Positions 8,601-13,452 of a stretch of 16,263 bases of DNA are shown in pieces. Source of the stretch: Ethanoligenens sp047722935 (GTDB lineage: Bacteria > Bacillota > Clostridia > Oscillospirales > Ethanoligenentaceae); NCBI GenBank assembly GCA_047722935.1, contig JBDNZS010000061.1, positions 1 through 16,263 of the forward strand, read 5' to 3'. The position numbers and the translations under genes are program-made. Below the pieces are notes generated by a model. It saw only the letters and a program-made list of their open reading frames with translations, had not been told where the DNA came from and made no database searches. Each line of letters opens with the position of its first letter. Positions within the stretch are counted from its first letter, which is position 1.

Positions 8601-10615
8601 TGCTGATAGGCGGGCATGTCCGCTTTTTCCCGTGGGGTCAAGTAGTGGTCGGCAGTGACCAAACCCATGATACGGGATTGCATTTGAGACCATGACAACC
8701 GGATTTCTACCTGTGTGCCAGACGAATCTCCCCGTGTAAACCGGATTCCTTTGCTATCATGCCACTCGTCGAGTCTGGAACCGGGTAGAGCCGGACAAAT
8801 TCCGCCGATGCCAAATTCGTTTTTCAGGAAGTTGGCGCGTTCTTGGGCGGTATGGTTCTCTGAAAAATAGGCATAGATGCGGTATTTGCCGCCCTCAAAA
8901 CCGCTTCCATTCCGTTGCAGCGCGGCATCAATGGCAATATCCGGGATGGCTTTCTTTTCAGGAACAGCCGTTAATAACAGCTGACCGTCCGGTGTGGTGT
9001 CGTCCAGAAATTCGCCCATCACAAGCATCGTGCCATAGTAGGCGGCGATGACGCCCCAATTGTAAAAGGATTCGGACGTGCGGGACAGGTAACTGCCCTC
9101 CCACAGATGCAATACATTTTGATACGTTTTATAACCCACGCGCCGTTCATCCGAACCGATTAGGAGTTCGGTGTAATCGTCATTGAAAATGCGCTCAATG
9201 TACGCCGTGCGTTCTTCATCATCTGCATGGGCAGCAAAAAACGCCGCGATCTCAGGCTTTGCAGCTTTGAGGTGCGGCGTTTCTTTCAAAATAGCGTTAA
9301 TAGAGGCTTGGTCATGGAAAAATGGGCGTTCTTTGGTTTCCGTGCTGCGGTCATGCCAATCGCGGGTATGCACCCCGTTTGCAGGTGCAGCATCAATGTT
9401 TAGACGTAGATCAGGTCGTGCATCACCATTTCCCGCGCCGATGCCAGGATGTTGTTCATTTCGCCCACCCAGCGCATCTGATCGTCCGCTTTCAGTTGCT
9501 CCGTCACGCCCCGTTGTTTCTTCATCTGCTCCACGATCCGGTCTTGCATCTCCTGTGCTTCCTGGTCGATCTCCAGCAGGTGTGGCCACAACTCCATTTT
9601 GGCTTCCATCCGCGTGTAAAGGATACCGTGTTGTTCCTTTAGAAACCGCTTGCGTGTCCGGCCGTAGATCCCGATCGTGCCCTCCGGCTGCGAATCCATC
9701 ACGATGTCTGGGATTAGATAATCCCCATTCTGGCTGTATGTGATCCCGAACCTGTTCTCGGTCTTGTTCTCCATGCTGTTCAACCTCACTTTCACGATTT
9801 ACAACGCTAAATTGCGATCTGTTTGTATTATATTCTTTCTGTTCGGAATTTTCAAGTCCGTTACGGACTTTTTCCCCCTCATATGTTTTGATGGTGCGCT
9901 CAATCTGGTGCAGAACAAATGCGGAGATTTCCTGCGTTACATGGCCAAGCGCCATTATTGCATCAGCCGTATTAAAATAGCCCACTCCGCCAAATTCAGA
10001 ATCATAAAGGTGCTGTGCCCGGATGCTACAACGTGTAAGGACAAGGTGCTGAACGGTTGCTCTGGCTGTGTGGCGTAGGATAGTAACAGCATTTTTATCC
10101 GATTGTTCGGCAAGCCGGCTGCCATCTCTGGCATGGAGGAAGTCCTGCACATAGATATCCAAAGAGCTTTCCACTGCGTTTGCGGCGGCAGCGACCAGAC
10201 GGTGGGACATGTTCCCCTCTGTCACACCATAGCTTTCCTCCAGCGTTTTCATGACAGCCGCGTGATGTTCCTCTCGCAGCTGCCAGAGCCATGGCTCCCG
10301 CGCGCCTTTTCCGGGCCGGGTATCCGACACATCAAAGACGTATTTTACTTCGGGTTTATCCTTGCTGCGATCAATCAGGCTGATGCCGGAAGCGCCGCGG
10401 CGAATCCAATGGTGCATACGCTGATTCCAGATTGGATAGGTAGCCACGGCGGTGGCATCCGGGCGTTGGGCGTAGATTAGCAGTTGATCGTTAAAAGGGT
10501 ATTTGTAAACGCGGGCGGCTGTGTCCAGAAACGTCATCCATGCTTCCGGGGATTTTGTCACATTCAAAGCTGTCTGCTCTAACAGAGCGGATGTTTTTTG
10601 CAGATTGCTTGCCAT
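2627..10615 (-). CDS. Giant LtrC-like N6-methylase/SNF2 helicase fusion protein
   Basis: This 2662-residue protein is of the kind carried by Tn1549-type elements. An N-terminal domain (about 35-80, with YPFNDQLLIYAQRPDA and a WIRRGASGI motif) distantly resembles ArdC-type ssDNA-binding domains. A low-complexity G/R/D/H/P linker (about 280-410) follows, then a conserved region (430-545), two copies of one domain (about 557-675 and 752-868), and a further accessory domain. The adenine methylase core has the SAM motif LEPACGTGNFFG near 1173 and the catalytic NVPFG (for NPPF) near 1236. The helicase has Walker A VGAGKT near 1867, VDEAD near 2027, ATGTPIS near 2079 and QREGRILRFG near 2358, then a coiled-coil tail. 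The ATG has AGGA 6 nt upstream. Methylase-helicase fusions such as phage P1 DarB protect incoming DNA from restriction; a similar role here is inference. The gene is intact over nearly 8 kb, which implies selection. Confidence 0.9.
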   Translation of the reverse strand: MASNLQKTSALLEQTALNVTKSPEAWMTFLDTAARVYKYPFNDQLLIYAQRPDATAVATYPIWNQRMHHWIRRGASGISLIDRSKDKPEVKYVFDVSDTRPGKGAREPWLWQLREEHHAAVMKTLEESYGVTEGNMSHRLVAAAANAVESSLDIYVQDFLHARDGSRLAEQSDKNAVTILRHTARATVQHLVLTRCSIRAQHLYDSEFGGVGYFNTADAIMALGHVTQEISAFVLHQIERTIKTYEGEKVRNGLENSEQKEYNTNRSQFSVVNRESEVEQHGEQDREQVRDHIQPEWGLSNPRHRDGFAAGGHDRDLRPDTQAVSKGTTRYPLHADGSQNGVVATPAGDRPGSTGDARPDRGADEETTGRDGATESGRSDALGGRNEQHPGIGAGNGDARPDLRLNIDAAPANGVHTRDWHDRSTETKERPFFHDQASINAILKETPHLKAAKPEIAAFFAAHADDEERTAYIERIFNDDYTELLIGSDERRVGYKTYQNVLHLWEGSYLSRTSESFYNWGVIAAYYGTMLVMGEFLDDTTPDGQLLLTAVPEKKAIPDIAIDAALQRNGSGFEGGKYRIYAYFSENHTAQERANFLKNEFGIGGICPALPGSRLDEWHDSKGIRFTRGDSSGTQVEIRLSWSQMQSRIMGLVTADHYLTPREKADMPAYQQHAEQKRREAAERDADWKSAHTASPTVQPFQKTDVALRADALARATPPPTIQMSLFPTAKQQQIEIAQAEDAQSSAFSLAQDDINQVLSAGSLFQNGKFRIAEQFARHQSAKINADFLKNEYGQSGGSLTFSDETSGQVQYTAKGISIYKSRRGSEPDKFLPWADAEKLIRALIETDRYLTPEERTAYTAWKKERTEALASTEQLHVHNRSPHQETTAEENTQLSFSQVTDSHSDVPDTHSKNPDAPEKIGSNLTVTRQADALFIDRAGTEPGTGTYVDMDVTMPDEVADAIQKQIPIGETLTLYERQFTVNSVNYDSGKVNLRDETFAKHTGFPIFRVESLDFVRDALQKEARDQKKATNKNVQPPQPKGIQKEPEALLQNFRITEDTLPAGGPKARYARNVAAIRTLRQIEAEKRPATAKEQAVLSAYAGWGGVAQAFDAGDPKWQSEYAELKDLLTDEDYAAARSSVLNAHYTSPTIIRAMYSGLERLGFQTGNVLEPACGTGNFFGMVPESMGASKLYGVELDGITGRIAKQLYPQADITVDGFENTDFPDEFFDVAIGNVPFGNYKLPDRRYAKSNFLIHDYFFAKSLDKVRPGGLIAFITSKGTMDKRDNTVRRYIARRADLLGAVRLPNNAFAGAGTEVTADIIFLQKRDRLMDEEPDWLFPSETGDSVTVNRYFADHPEMVLGEMEYVSGPYGQETACLPIPGVNLAEQLEKAMRRLELPDRAIFDISVPEPDGDLEEDIPSSLPADPDVRNFSYTLVDDHLYFRENSRMNVVHLPETTERRVCGMMELRDCTRKLIALQMEDAADDVIQQTQAQLNILYDAYSKDYGLLSSQGNRRAFENDASYSLLTSLEVVDENGRLERKADMFSKRTIRHAQPVTSVDTASDALAVSIAEQAGVDMAYMQELTGFSEEKLTKDLTGIIFRNLGDADPATVPKAFVKLEAFPYVTADEYLSGNVRAKLRMAKALAEMRPDFAEQIMPNIVALEKVQPKDLSAGEIDVRLGVTWIEPMYIDQFMADVLKTPRVLLLNSIHTQYADVSGVWNIRGKSADSMDNVRVHTTYGTKRRNAYYILEDSLNLKDVRIFDTVLDAEGREHRVLNGKETAIAQQKQDALRQAFQDWIWKDPDRRQTLVKKYNELFNSTRPREYDGQHIVFNGMNPEIQLRPYQRNAVAHVLYGHNALLAHCVGAGKTYEMIASAMESKRLGLCNKALFVVPNHLTEQWGSDFLRLYPGANVLVATRKDFEPANRKRFCARIATGDYDAIIIGHSQFEKIPVSPERQARTIQRQIDDIELALEQVSNEDGQRYTVKQLENTRKSLEVRLKKLNDTERKDNVVTFEELGVDRLFVDEADTYKNLFLFTKMRNVAGIGQTEAQKSSDMYAKCQYMDELTGERGIVFATGTPISNSMVELFTMMRYLQSSMLHEHGLDQFDSWAAAFGERVTAMELKPEGTGFRAKTRFARFFNLPELMSLWKEAADIQTADMLHLPVPKAEYIDVVTKASTIQKDFVQQFGERAEKVQQNLVEPYEDNMLAITNDGRKLALDQRLMNPLLPDDPDSKISACVKNALQVWQETAEQRGAQLIFCDLSTPHNDGKFNIYDDIREKLTAQGIPAGEIAFIHEAKTETQKKELFARVRKGQVRVLLGSTAKMGAGTNCQDRLAALHHVDCPWRPRDLEQREGRILRFGNKFGTVRIFRYVTQGTFDAYNWSLIENKQKFIGQVVTGKSPARSCEDVDGTALSYAEVKSLATGDPRIKQKMDLDIQVSKLRMLQASYASQKYELEDNLLKHYPQQTQATQEKIAGLTEDEKQVAAHPQQGADHFTMQVMGKTFSDKKAAGEAIIAVCQSIKSKDEVVQLGEYRGFAMQVAFDRLAVTFKLMLKHRLGRSVDVGADALGNITRIDHALSNIPKRLNEAREHLSELQQQMEIAREEVAKPFPQEQELAEKSERLQALNALLSVDDKKPEEPKSQENPAAKKRRASEYER
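8003..8365 (-). repeat. Second copy of a duplicated domain in the LtrC-like protein
   Basis: Residues about 752-868 read NGKFRIAEQF, then ADFLKNEYGQSGG, and end with TDRYLTPEERTAY. The copy at 8580-8945 reads GGKYRIYAYF, ANFLKNEFGIGG and ADHYLTPREKADM. The shared order and spacing show a divergent domain duplication at the protein level, not a DNA-level repeat. Confidence 0.75.
8580..8945 (-). repeat. First copy of a duplicated domain in the LtrC-like protein
   Basis: Residues about 557-675. It starts at AIDAALQRNGSG, contains GGKYRIYAYFSENHTA and ANFLKNEFGIGG, and ends at LTPREKADMPAYQQHAEQK. It matches the copy at 8003-8365 in order and spacing. Related LtrC-like proteins, as I recall, contain this domain; whether two copies are usual I cannot say. 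Confidence 0.75.
9400..9774 (-). CDS. tnpV: TnpV-family protein nested in another frame of the LtrC-like gene
   Basis: A complete 124-residue TnpV-type protein (the family named from Tn4451-like transposons) is encoded on the same strand as the giant gene but one base out of frame. Recognisable family stretches are NGDYLIPDI (16-24), GIYGRTRKRFLKEQHGILY (35-53), LLEIDQEA (66-73), GVTEQLKADDQMRWVGEMN (89-107) and a closing ELIY-like HDLIYV. The protein is helical and reaches the family's usual length. The ATG at 9774 is preceded by AGTGAGG with 9 nt spacing, a strong ribosome site inside the giant gene; an in-frame GTG at 9795 is less likely. The overlapping giant-protein segment is hydrophilic G/R/D/H/P-rich linker, as expected when a normal gene is read out of frame. 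TnpV function is not firmly known; an excisionase-like role was suggested long ago. It may be translated from the same mRNA or be a fossil of an insertion. Confidence 0.72.
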   Translation of the reverse strand: MENKTENRFGITYSQNGDYLIPDIVMDSQPEGTIGIYGRTRKRFLKEQHGILYTRMEAKMELWPHLLEIDQEAQEMQDRIVEQMKKQRGVTEQLKADDQMRWVGEMNNILASAREMVMHDLIYV

Positions 10616-10632
10616 GTATGTTCCTGCTTTCT

Positions 10633-10661
10633 ATTGTAAAGTTGAAATATAGGCATAACAA
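10633..10661 (-). promoter_or_regulatory. Promoter of the LtrC-like gene and mobC
   Basis: On the minus strand TTGTTA (10656-10661) and TACAAT (10633-10638) are separated by 17 bp. Transcription would start about 10 nt before AGGA and the ATG at 10615. The -35 box overlaps the T-rich tail of the terminator just upstream, so the two operons are packed with no spare sequence. Confidence 0.6.
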
Positions 10662-10686
10662 AAGGGCAAGCCTGATAGGCTGCCCC
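10656..10686 (-). terminator. Intrinsic terminator of the XRE/nucleotidyltransferase operon
   Basis: Read on the minus strand, GGGC and AGCC (10685-10678) pair with GGCT and GCCC (10672-10664) around a 5-nt loop and a single bulged base, followed at once by TTTTGTT. It lies 22 bp after the nucleotidyltransferase stop codon. Stem and T tract are seen directly. Confidence 0.75.
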
Positions 10687-10708
10687 GTGGAATGTGGTTA
10701 TTGGGTTG

Positions 10709-11437
10709 TTATCGTTCTTCCCGGTCACGCTTTCGCTTTTGCCTTGCCTGTTTTAGAATAGAGTCGATACTGTCCTCTTTCAGTGCGCCCGGATAAGTTT
10801 TGTCAAAGTCCGTCAAAATGCCTTTGGACTGCTTTTCGCTTTCAAGGCTCTGTAAAAACAAGGCGTGATAATTGCAACTGTTAAACGCAGCGTCTAACAG
10901 TTGTTTTGAGGAGGCGGGGACATCATCCCAGCCGCCATACAGTTTAATCACGGCGCTGTCTATGGCATCCCGCGCAATGGGCGTTCCGCGCTTTTGATGC
11001 TCCCACAGTATCCCAGCCACGTCCGACAAGTCGCTCTTATATTGCCGTCCGCTCATCAGTTTCATGGCAATCAGGTACTCAGCGGCTACCATCCGCACCG
11101 TGAGAATATTGGAAAAGGTTTTGTAATAAACGGATACTTCTGCAAGTCGATCCGAATAGGATCTGGTTGTACGAAAGTCTGTATTCAACCAGCCATTTGG
11201 TAAGCCCAGCCTATCGCCAACGCGGTTAATGGCCTCCTTCATTGCAGAGGAAGCCAAGATTACCGCATCAATGTCAGAAGTCATTTCTCGAAAACCATAG
11301 TTGGCAAGAATAGCAGCGCCACCAATCAGAATGATTTCGGCGGGCATTGTCTTTCCGTTCAAGTGGCGGAACTCTTTTGCAAGCTCTTTTAGATAAGCGT
11401 TGAGGTTTTCTTTGGTAAATGGTACATCAGCAGACAT
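10709..11437 (-). CDS. Nucleotidyltransferase of the AbiEii/DUF6036-like type, probable toxin
   Basis: This 242-residue protein has the minimal nucleotidyltransferase signature: GG at residues 39-40 in LIGGAAILANYGFR, then SDIDAVI with the metal-binding D55 and D57. The C-terminal half is helical and ends in a very basic tail (KQARQKRKRDREER). Proteins of this class can act as toxins by modifying nucleotides or tRNA in paired systems such as AbiE and MenA/MenT; that this one does so is inference. Its ATG overlaps the end of the XRE gene by 11 bp and has GAGG 6 nt upstream, so the two are made together. An intrinsic terminator follows. The pair has its own promoter and is best read as cargo (toxin-antitoxin or phage defence), not transfer machinery. 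Confidence 0.8.
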   Translation of the reverse strand: MSADVPFTKENLNAYLKELAKEFRHLNGKTMPAEIILIGGAAILANYGFREMTSDIDAVILASSAMKEAINRVGDRLGLPNGWLNTDFRTTRSYSDRLAEVSVYYKTFSNILTVRMVAAEYLIAMKLMSGRQYKSDLSDVAGILWEHQKRGTPIARDAIDSAVIKLYGGWDDVPASSKQLLDAAFNSCNYHALFLQSLESEKQSKGILTDFDKTYPGALKEDSIDSILKQARQKRKRDREER

Positions 11438-11996
11438 CTCGCACCTCGCTTTCTATGATATTAAAACGCCTGAACTCTGGAATGGCATTGGCATAGCTTT
11501 CCTGCTTTGGTTTATCGCTATGGAAAGCATAAGAGAGCGTTAAGACGCCTGCCGGATAAATCGGTTCCCGCAATTTTGCTTTGCGGATGTCGCTGTATTC
11601 GGCTGGAACAGGCAGTCCATTCTCGCGACAAAGATAGTCAACCATCGCCAACAAATAGAGGCTTTCTGGATACCACTCTCTTTGATACATTTGGCGGATT
11701 TTGTCCGATTCCAATGTTTCAATGATGAAATCCATATCGCCCATATCCTTGACCTTATGACAGGTATTGCTCTTAAAGGCCTCGAAGCTCTGACGGTATT
11801 CCATGCAATCCACCACCAAATCCTCCATCGTTACGCCCAAAGCCTTTGACAGCTTATACAACGTGCCAGCCGCGCATTTTTCAATTTTTGCTTTCCCCGT
11901 AGTGATGTCACTGATGGTGGCGAAGGGTACGCCAGCGTTTTTAGAGAGTTGATACTTTGTCATGTCCCTTTGCCGCAAAAGTTCATTGATATTCAT
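11427..11996 (-). CDS. XRE-family regulator, probable antitoxin partner
   Basis: This 189-residue protein has an N-terminal Cro/C1-type helix-turn-helix (residues about 3-60, with KYQLSKNAGVPFATISDITT at 14-33) and an uncharacterised C-terminal domain of about 120 residues. I placed the start at the ATG at 11996 because GGGAGGG (12003-12009) lies 6 nt upstream. The longer in-frame ATG at 12011 would put the ribosome site inside the gene and lie upstream of the predicted transcription start. The gene overlaps the nucleotidyltransferase by 11 bp. The promoter is a perfect 34-bp palindrome, so autoregulation by binding it as a dimer or tetramer is the simplest reading. The fused C-terminal domain may neutralise the partner; this is not shown by the sequence. 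Confidence 0.85.
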   Translation of the reverse strand: MNINELLRQRDMTKYQLSKNAGVPFATISDITTGKAKIEKCAAGTLYKLSKALGVTMEDLVVDCMEYRQSFEAFKSNTCHKVKDMGDMDFIIETLESDKIRQMYQREWYPESLYLLAMVDYLCRENGLPVPAEYSDIRKAKLREPIYPAGVLTLSYAFHSDKPKQESYANAIPEFRRFNIIESEVRDVC

Positions 11997-12010
11997 AGCC
12001 ATCCCTCCCA

Positions 12011-12044
12011 TTGATATTATAACGGTTAACCGTTATAATATCAA
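12011..12044. promoter_or_regulatory. Perfect 34-bp palindrome that is a promoter on both strands
   Basis: The half-site TTGATATTATAACGGTT (12011-12027) is followed directly by its exact reverse complement. Each strand therefore reads TTGATA, 17 bp, TATAAT: a near-consensus sigma-A promoter in both directions. On the minus strand it drives the XRE/nucleotidyltransferase operon, with a predicted start near 12009, right at the Shine-Dalgarno sequence. On the plus strand it would make a transcript antisense to the 12097-12492 gene. The central TAACGGTTAACCGTTA is the likely operator. Confidence 0.85.
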
Positions 12045-12055
12045 GTGGACTGGAG

Positions 12056-12092
12056 AAAAAGGTGGGAACACCGAAAATCATCCAGGGGATGA
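12056..12092 (-). terminator. Tandem terminator hairpins after the accessory-gene operon
   Basis: Read on the minus strand, TCATCC/GGATGA (12092-12078, 3-nt loop) is followed by TTTT, then GGTG/CACC (12072-12061, 4-nt loop) is followed by TTTTT. Both stems are short, but each has a T tract in the right place and they begin 5 bp after the stop codon of the 131-residue protein. They would keep topB-operon transcripts out of the palindromic promoter. Confidence 0.5.
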
Positions 12093-12096
12093 ATTG

Positions 12097-12492
12097 TTAA
12101 GACAAATAAACGCTGTAGGACAAATCACATAATGATAACACATCAAAATGAACTCCTCCGTAAGAAGCGTTTATAACTTCATGTAAATCCGACAGGCTAA
12201 TATCGCATGGCTCATAATCAGACACATCAACCATGATGTCGTTCTGCGCGCAGTCCTTCAATTTGCTGATTCGATATAACCACCAGTCGGCTTCCAAAAT
12301 CTCAGCGTGATGATGGGCGTCGAGCTCCACCAATATTTTTCCTTTCGGAAATTTAAACCGCAAAAGGGCGCTGGCCGCTTCTTCCGGACTTGTCCACCAT
12401 GGTGGAGTCTGGACCCGGATAATGTACTCCTCCAATTGTGCGTCACAATATAAGCCATACAACTGCGGGGTGGAGAGTTTCTTCGATTTCAT
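12097..12492 (-). CDS. Hypothetical acidic protein, 131 residues
   Basis: I do not recognise this family. The start ATG at 12492 has GGAGG 9 nt upstream and lies one base after the stop of the 5'-nucleotidase gene, so it is translated with it; in-frame codons further upstream lie inside that gene. The protein is soluble, has aromatic clusters (TPPWWTSPEEAA near 29-40, EADWWLYRISK near 68-78) and a triple histidine. It is acidic overall (about 20 D/E against 11 K/R), and the last 51 residues have no lysine or arginine. There is no signal peptide or membrane segment. It is the last gene before the tandem hairpins. Confidence 0.7.
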   Translation of the reverse strand: MKSKKLSTPQLYGLYCDAQLEEYIIRVQTPPWWTSPEEAASALLRFKFPKGKILVELDAHHHAEILEADWWLYRISKLKDCAQNDIMVDVSDYEPCDISLSDLHEVINASYGGVHFDVLSLCDLSYSVYLS

Positions 12493-12493
12493 T

Positions 12494-13075
12494 TTATCGT
12501 TCCTCCATAGTATGTGTGCCGACCACCCGCGAGGGTGTTGATTTCTGTGGTAGTCCATCCCGGATTTTGGCACGGTTGCCCATAATGCGCAGAATATTGG
12601 ATGCGAGCTCAGACGACTGCTTATCGTATCGCAAACAATCATGCTGCCAGGTGCCATGTGTGTGGTTGATACCGTTTAGCAGCTTGATACCACGCGCAGG
12701 CGGCTGCCAGAGAGCCAGATTGTGCGTATAATCGTCCAATAAAAAATCGTCCGGGCGCACGCCCCCGGGAATATGCGCCTTTTTGTCCTCTCCACAGGGC
12801 AAAAAAATGCGATGCGCCGTGTCGATCTCCGGGATGTGTTTATCCAGCCAGATGTTTTTTTCAGTCAGCGCATAGGGGCTGTCCGACAAAAACGCGGATA
12901 GAACAAAGACCTCGGCTTCTTTACTCTGGATAAGCTTCTTGACCGCCTCCACAACATTCTGGTGTGGAGCAAGATTGAGAAAATACCCACGCTCATACAA
13001 GGTTTCAAGGGTATCGACATGACGGAAAACGGCCAACGTGCCGTCCAGATCCACAAATAAACGTTTCCTTTTCAA
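12494..13075 (-). CDS. HAD-family 5'(3')-nucleotidase-like protein
   Basis: This 193-residue protein has the HAD phosphatase motifs of the 5'-nucleotidase C group: the nucleophile and acid/base aspartates D9 and D11 in VDLDGTL, motif II serine S60 in FVLSAF, a candidate motif III lysine K98 or K99, and motif IV aspartates D114/D115 in FLLDDYTHN. It should dephosphorylate nucleoside monophosphates in the cytoplasm; substrate and use to the element are unknown. The start appears to be TTG at 13075: an in-frame TGA lies two codons upstream, and any later start would cut the first strand and catalytic loop. The nearest ribosome-like site, AAAGG, is about 15 nt away, so initiation should be weak. 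A hairpin lies in the gap upstream. The stop is one base before the next gene. Confidence 0.82.
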   Translation of the reverse strand: MKRKRLFVDLDGTLAVFRHVDTLETLYERGYFLNLAPHQNVVEAVKKLIQSKEAEVFVLSAFLSDSPYALTEKNIWLDKHIPEIDTAHRIFLPCGEDKKAHIPGGVRPDDFLLDDYTHNLALWQPPARGIKLLNGINHTHGTWQHDCLRYDKQSSELASNILRIMGNRAKIRDGLPQKSTPSRVVGTHTMEER

Positions 13076-13098
13076 GTATCAAATCACAAACCTTTCAG

Positions 13099-13126
13099 AA
13101 AAACAACAGACGAAACGCTTGTTGTT
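13099..13126 (-). terminator. Hairpin with T tract, possible attenuator before the nucleotidase gene
   Basis: Read on the minus strand, AACAACA (13126-13120) pairs with TGTTGTT (13108-13102), and two more G-C pairs close a 3-nt loop across one mismatch and a wobble pair. It is followed by further T residues to 13099. It starts directly after the stop of the 99-residue protein and 24 nt before the TTG start. The stem is A/T-rich, so termination would be partial. Confidence 0.35.
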
Positions 13127-13426
13127 CTAAGTAGTGTTTCTATAGCGATTGTCCCAAGCTTGAAGACCATCGCGCGCTTTTCCCATCTTTTTGATTCGGT
13201 GAGAAAGCTGACTGATCGTCTTCTGAACATCCATGACGGTAGACGCATAAAAATAGCCGTTTTGGTTGCTGCAAACCGGATGCCCGCTGCATCGCAAGTT
13301 GTTGACGATATTGCGGAGATCAGAGCCTTTAATATGTAATGACCGTTCCAGCTCCCGACTGGTGATTTCATTGCCGAATCCCATATGGTATTCCTTTAAA
13401 AATGTCAGCACATCATCATCGAGCAT
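13127..13426 (-). CDS. Small winged-helix-like protein, 99 residues
   Basis: The N-terminal 60 residues have the layout of a winged helix: a helix (VLTFLKEYHMGF), a second helix after ITSRELERSL, a recognition-like helix (GSDLRNIVNNLRCSGHPVC) and a wing ending NGYFYAS. The remainder is helical (VQKTISQLSHRIKKM). From memory, small proteins with the pattern LRCSGHPICS and GYYYA occur in phages and conjugative elements of Firmicutes next to replication genes. A DNA-binding or regulatory role is inferred. The start ATG has GGAGGG 8 nt upstream. The preceding gene ends 26 bp away, so both are probably in one operon. Confidence 0.75.
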   Translation of the reverse strand: MLDDDVLTFLKEYHMGFGNEITSRELERSLHIKGSDLRNIVNNLRCSGHPVCSNQNGYFYASTVMDVQKTISQLSHRIKKMGKARDGLQAWDNRYRNTT

Positions 13427-13452
13427 AAAAATCGCCCTCCAAAATCAAATAT

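Noticed and set aside
9183..9743. A 186-codon plus-strand frame opposite the tnpV region
   Set aside because: It is rich in R, S and P as expected for an antisense shadow, has no family resemblance, and lies opposite two better-supported frames.
12493..12657. Upstream extension of the 131-residue protein (longer in-frame start at 12657)
   Set aside because: The added residues overlap the nucleotidase gene in another frame and lack similarity; GGAGG precedes the ATG at 12492. Unlike the tnpV case there is no sign of an independent folded protein.
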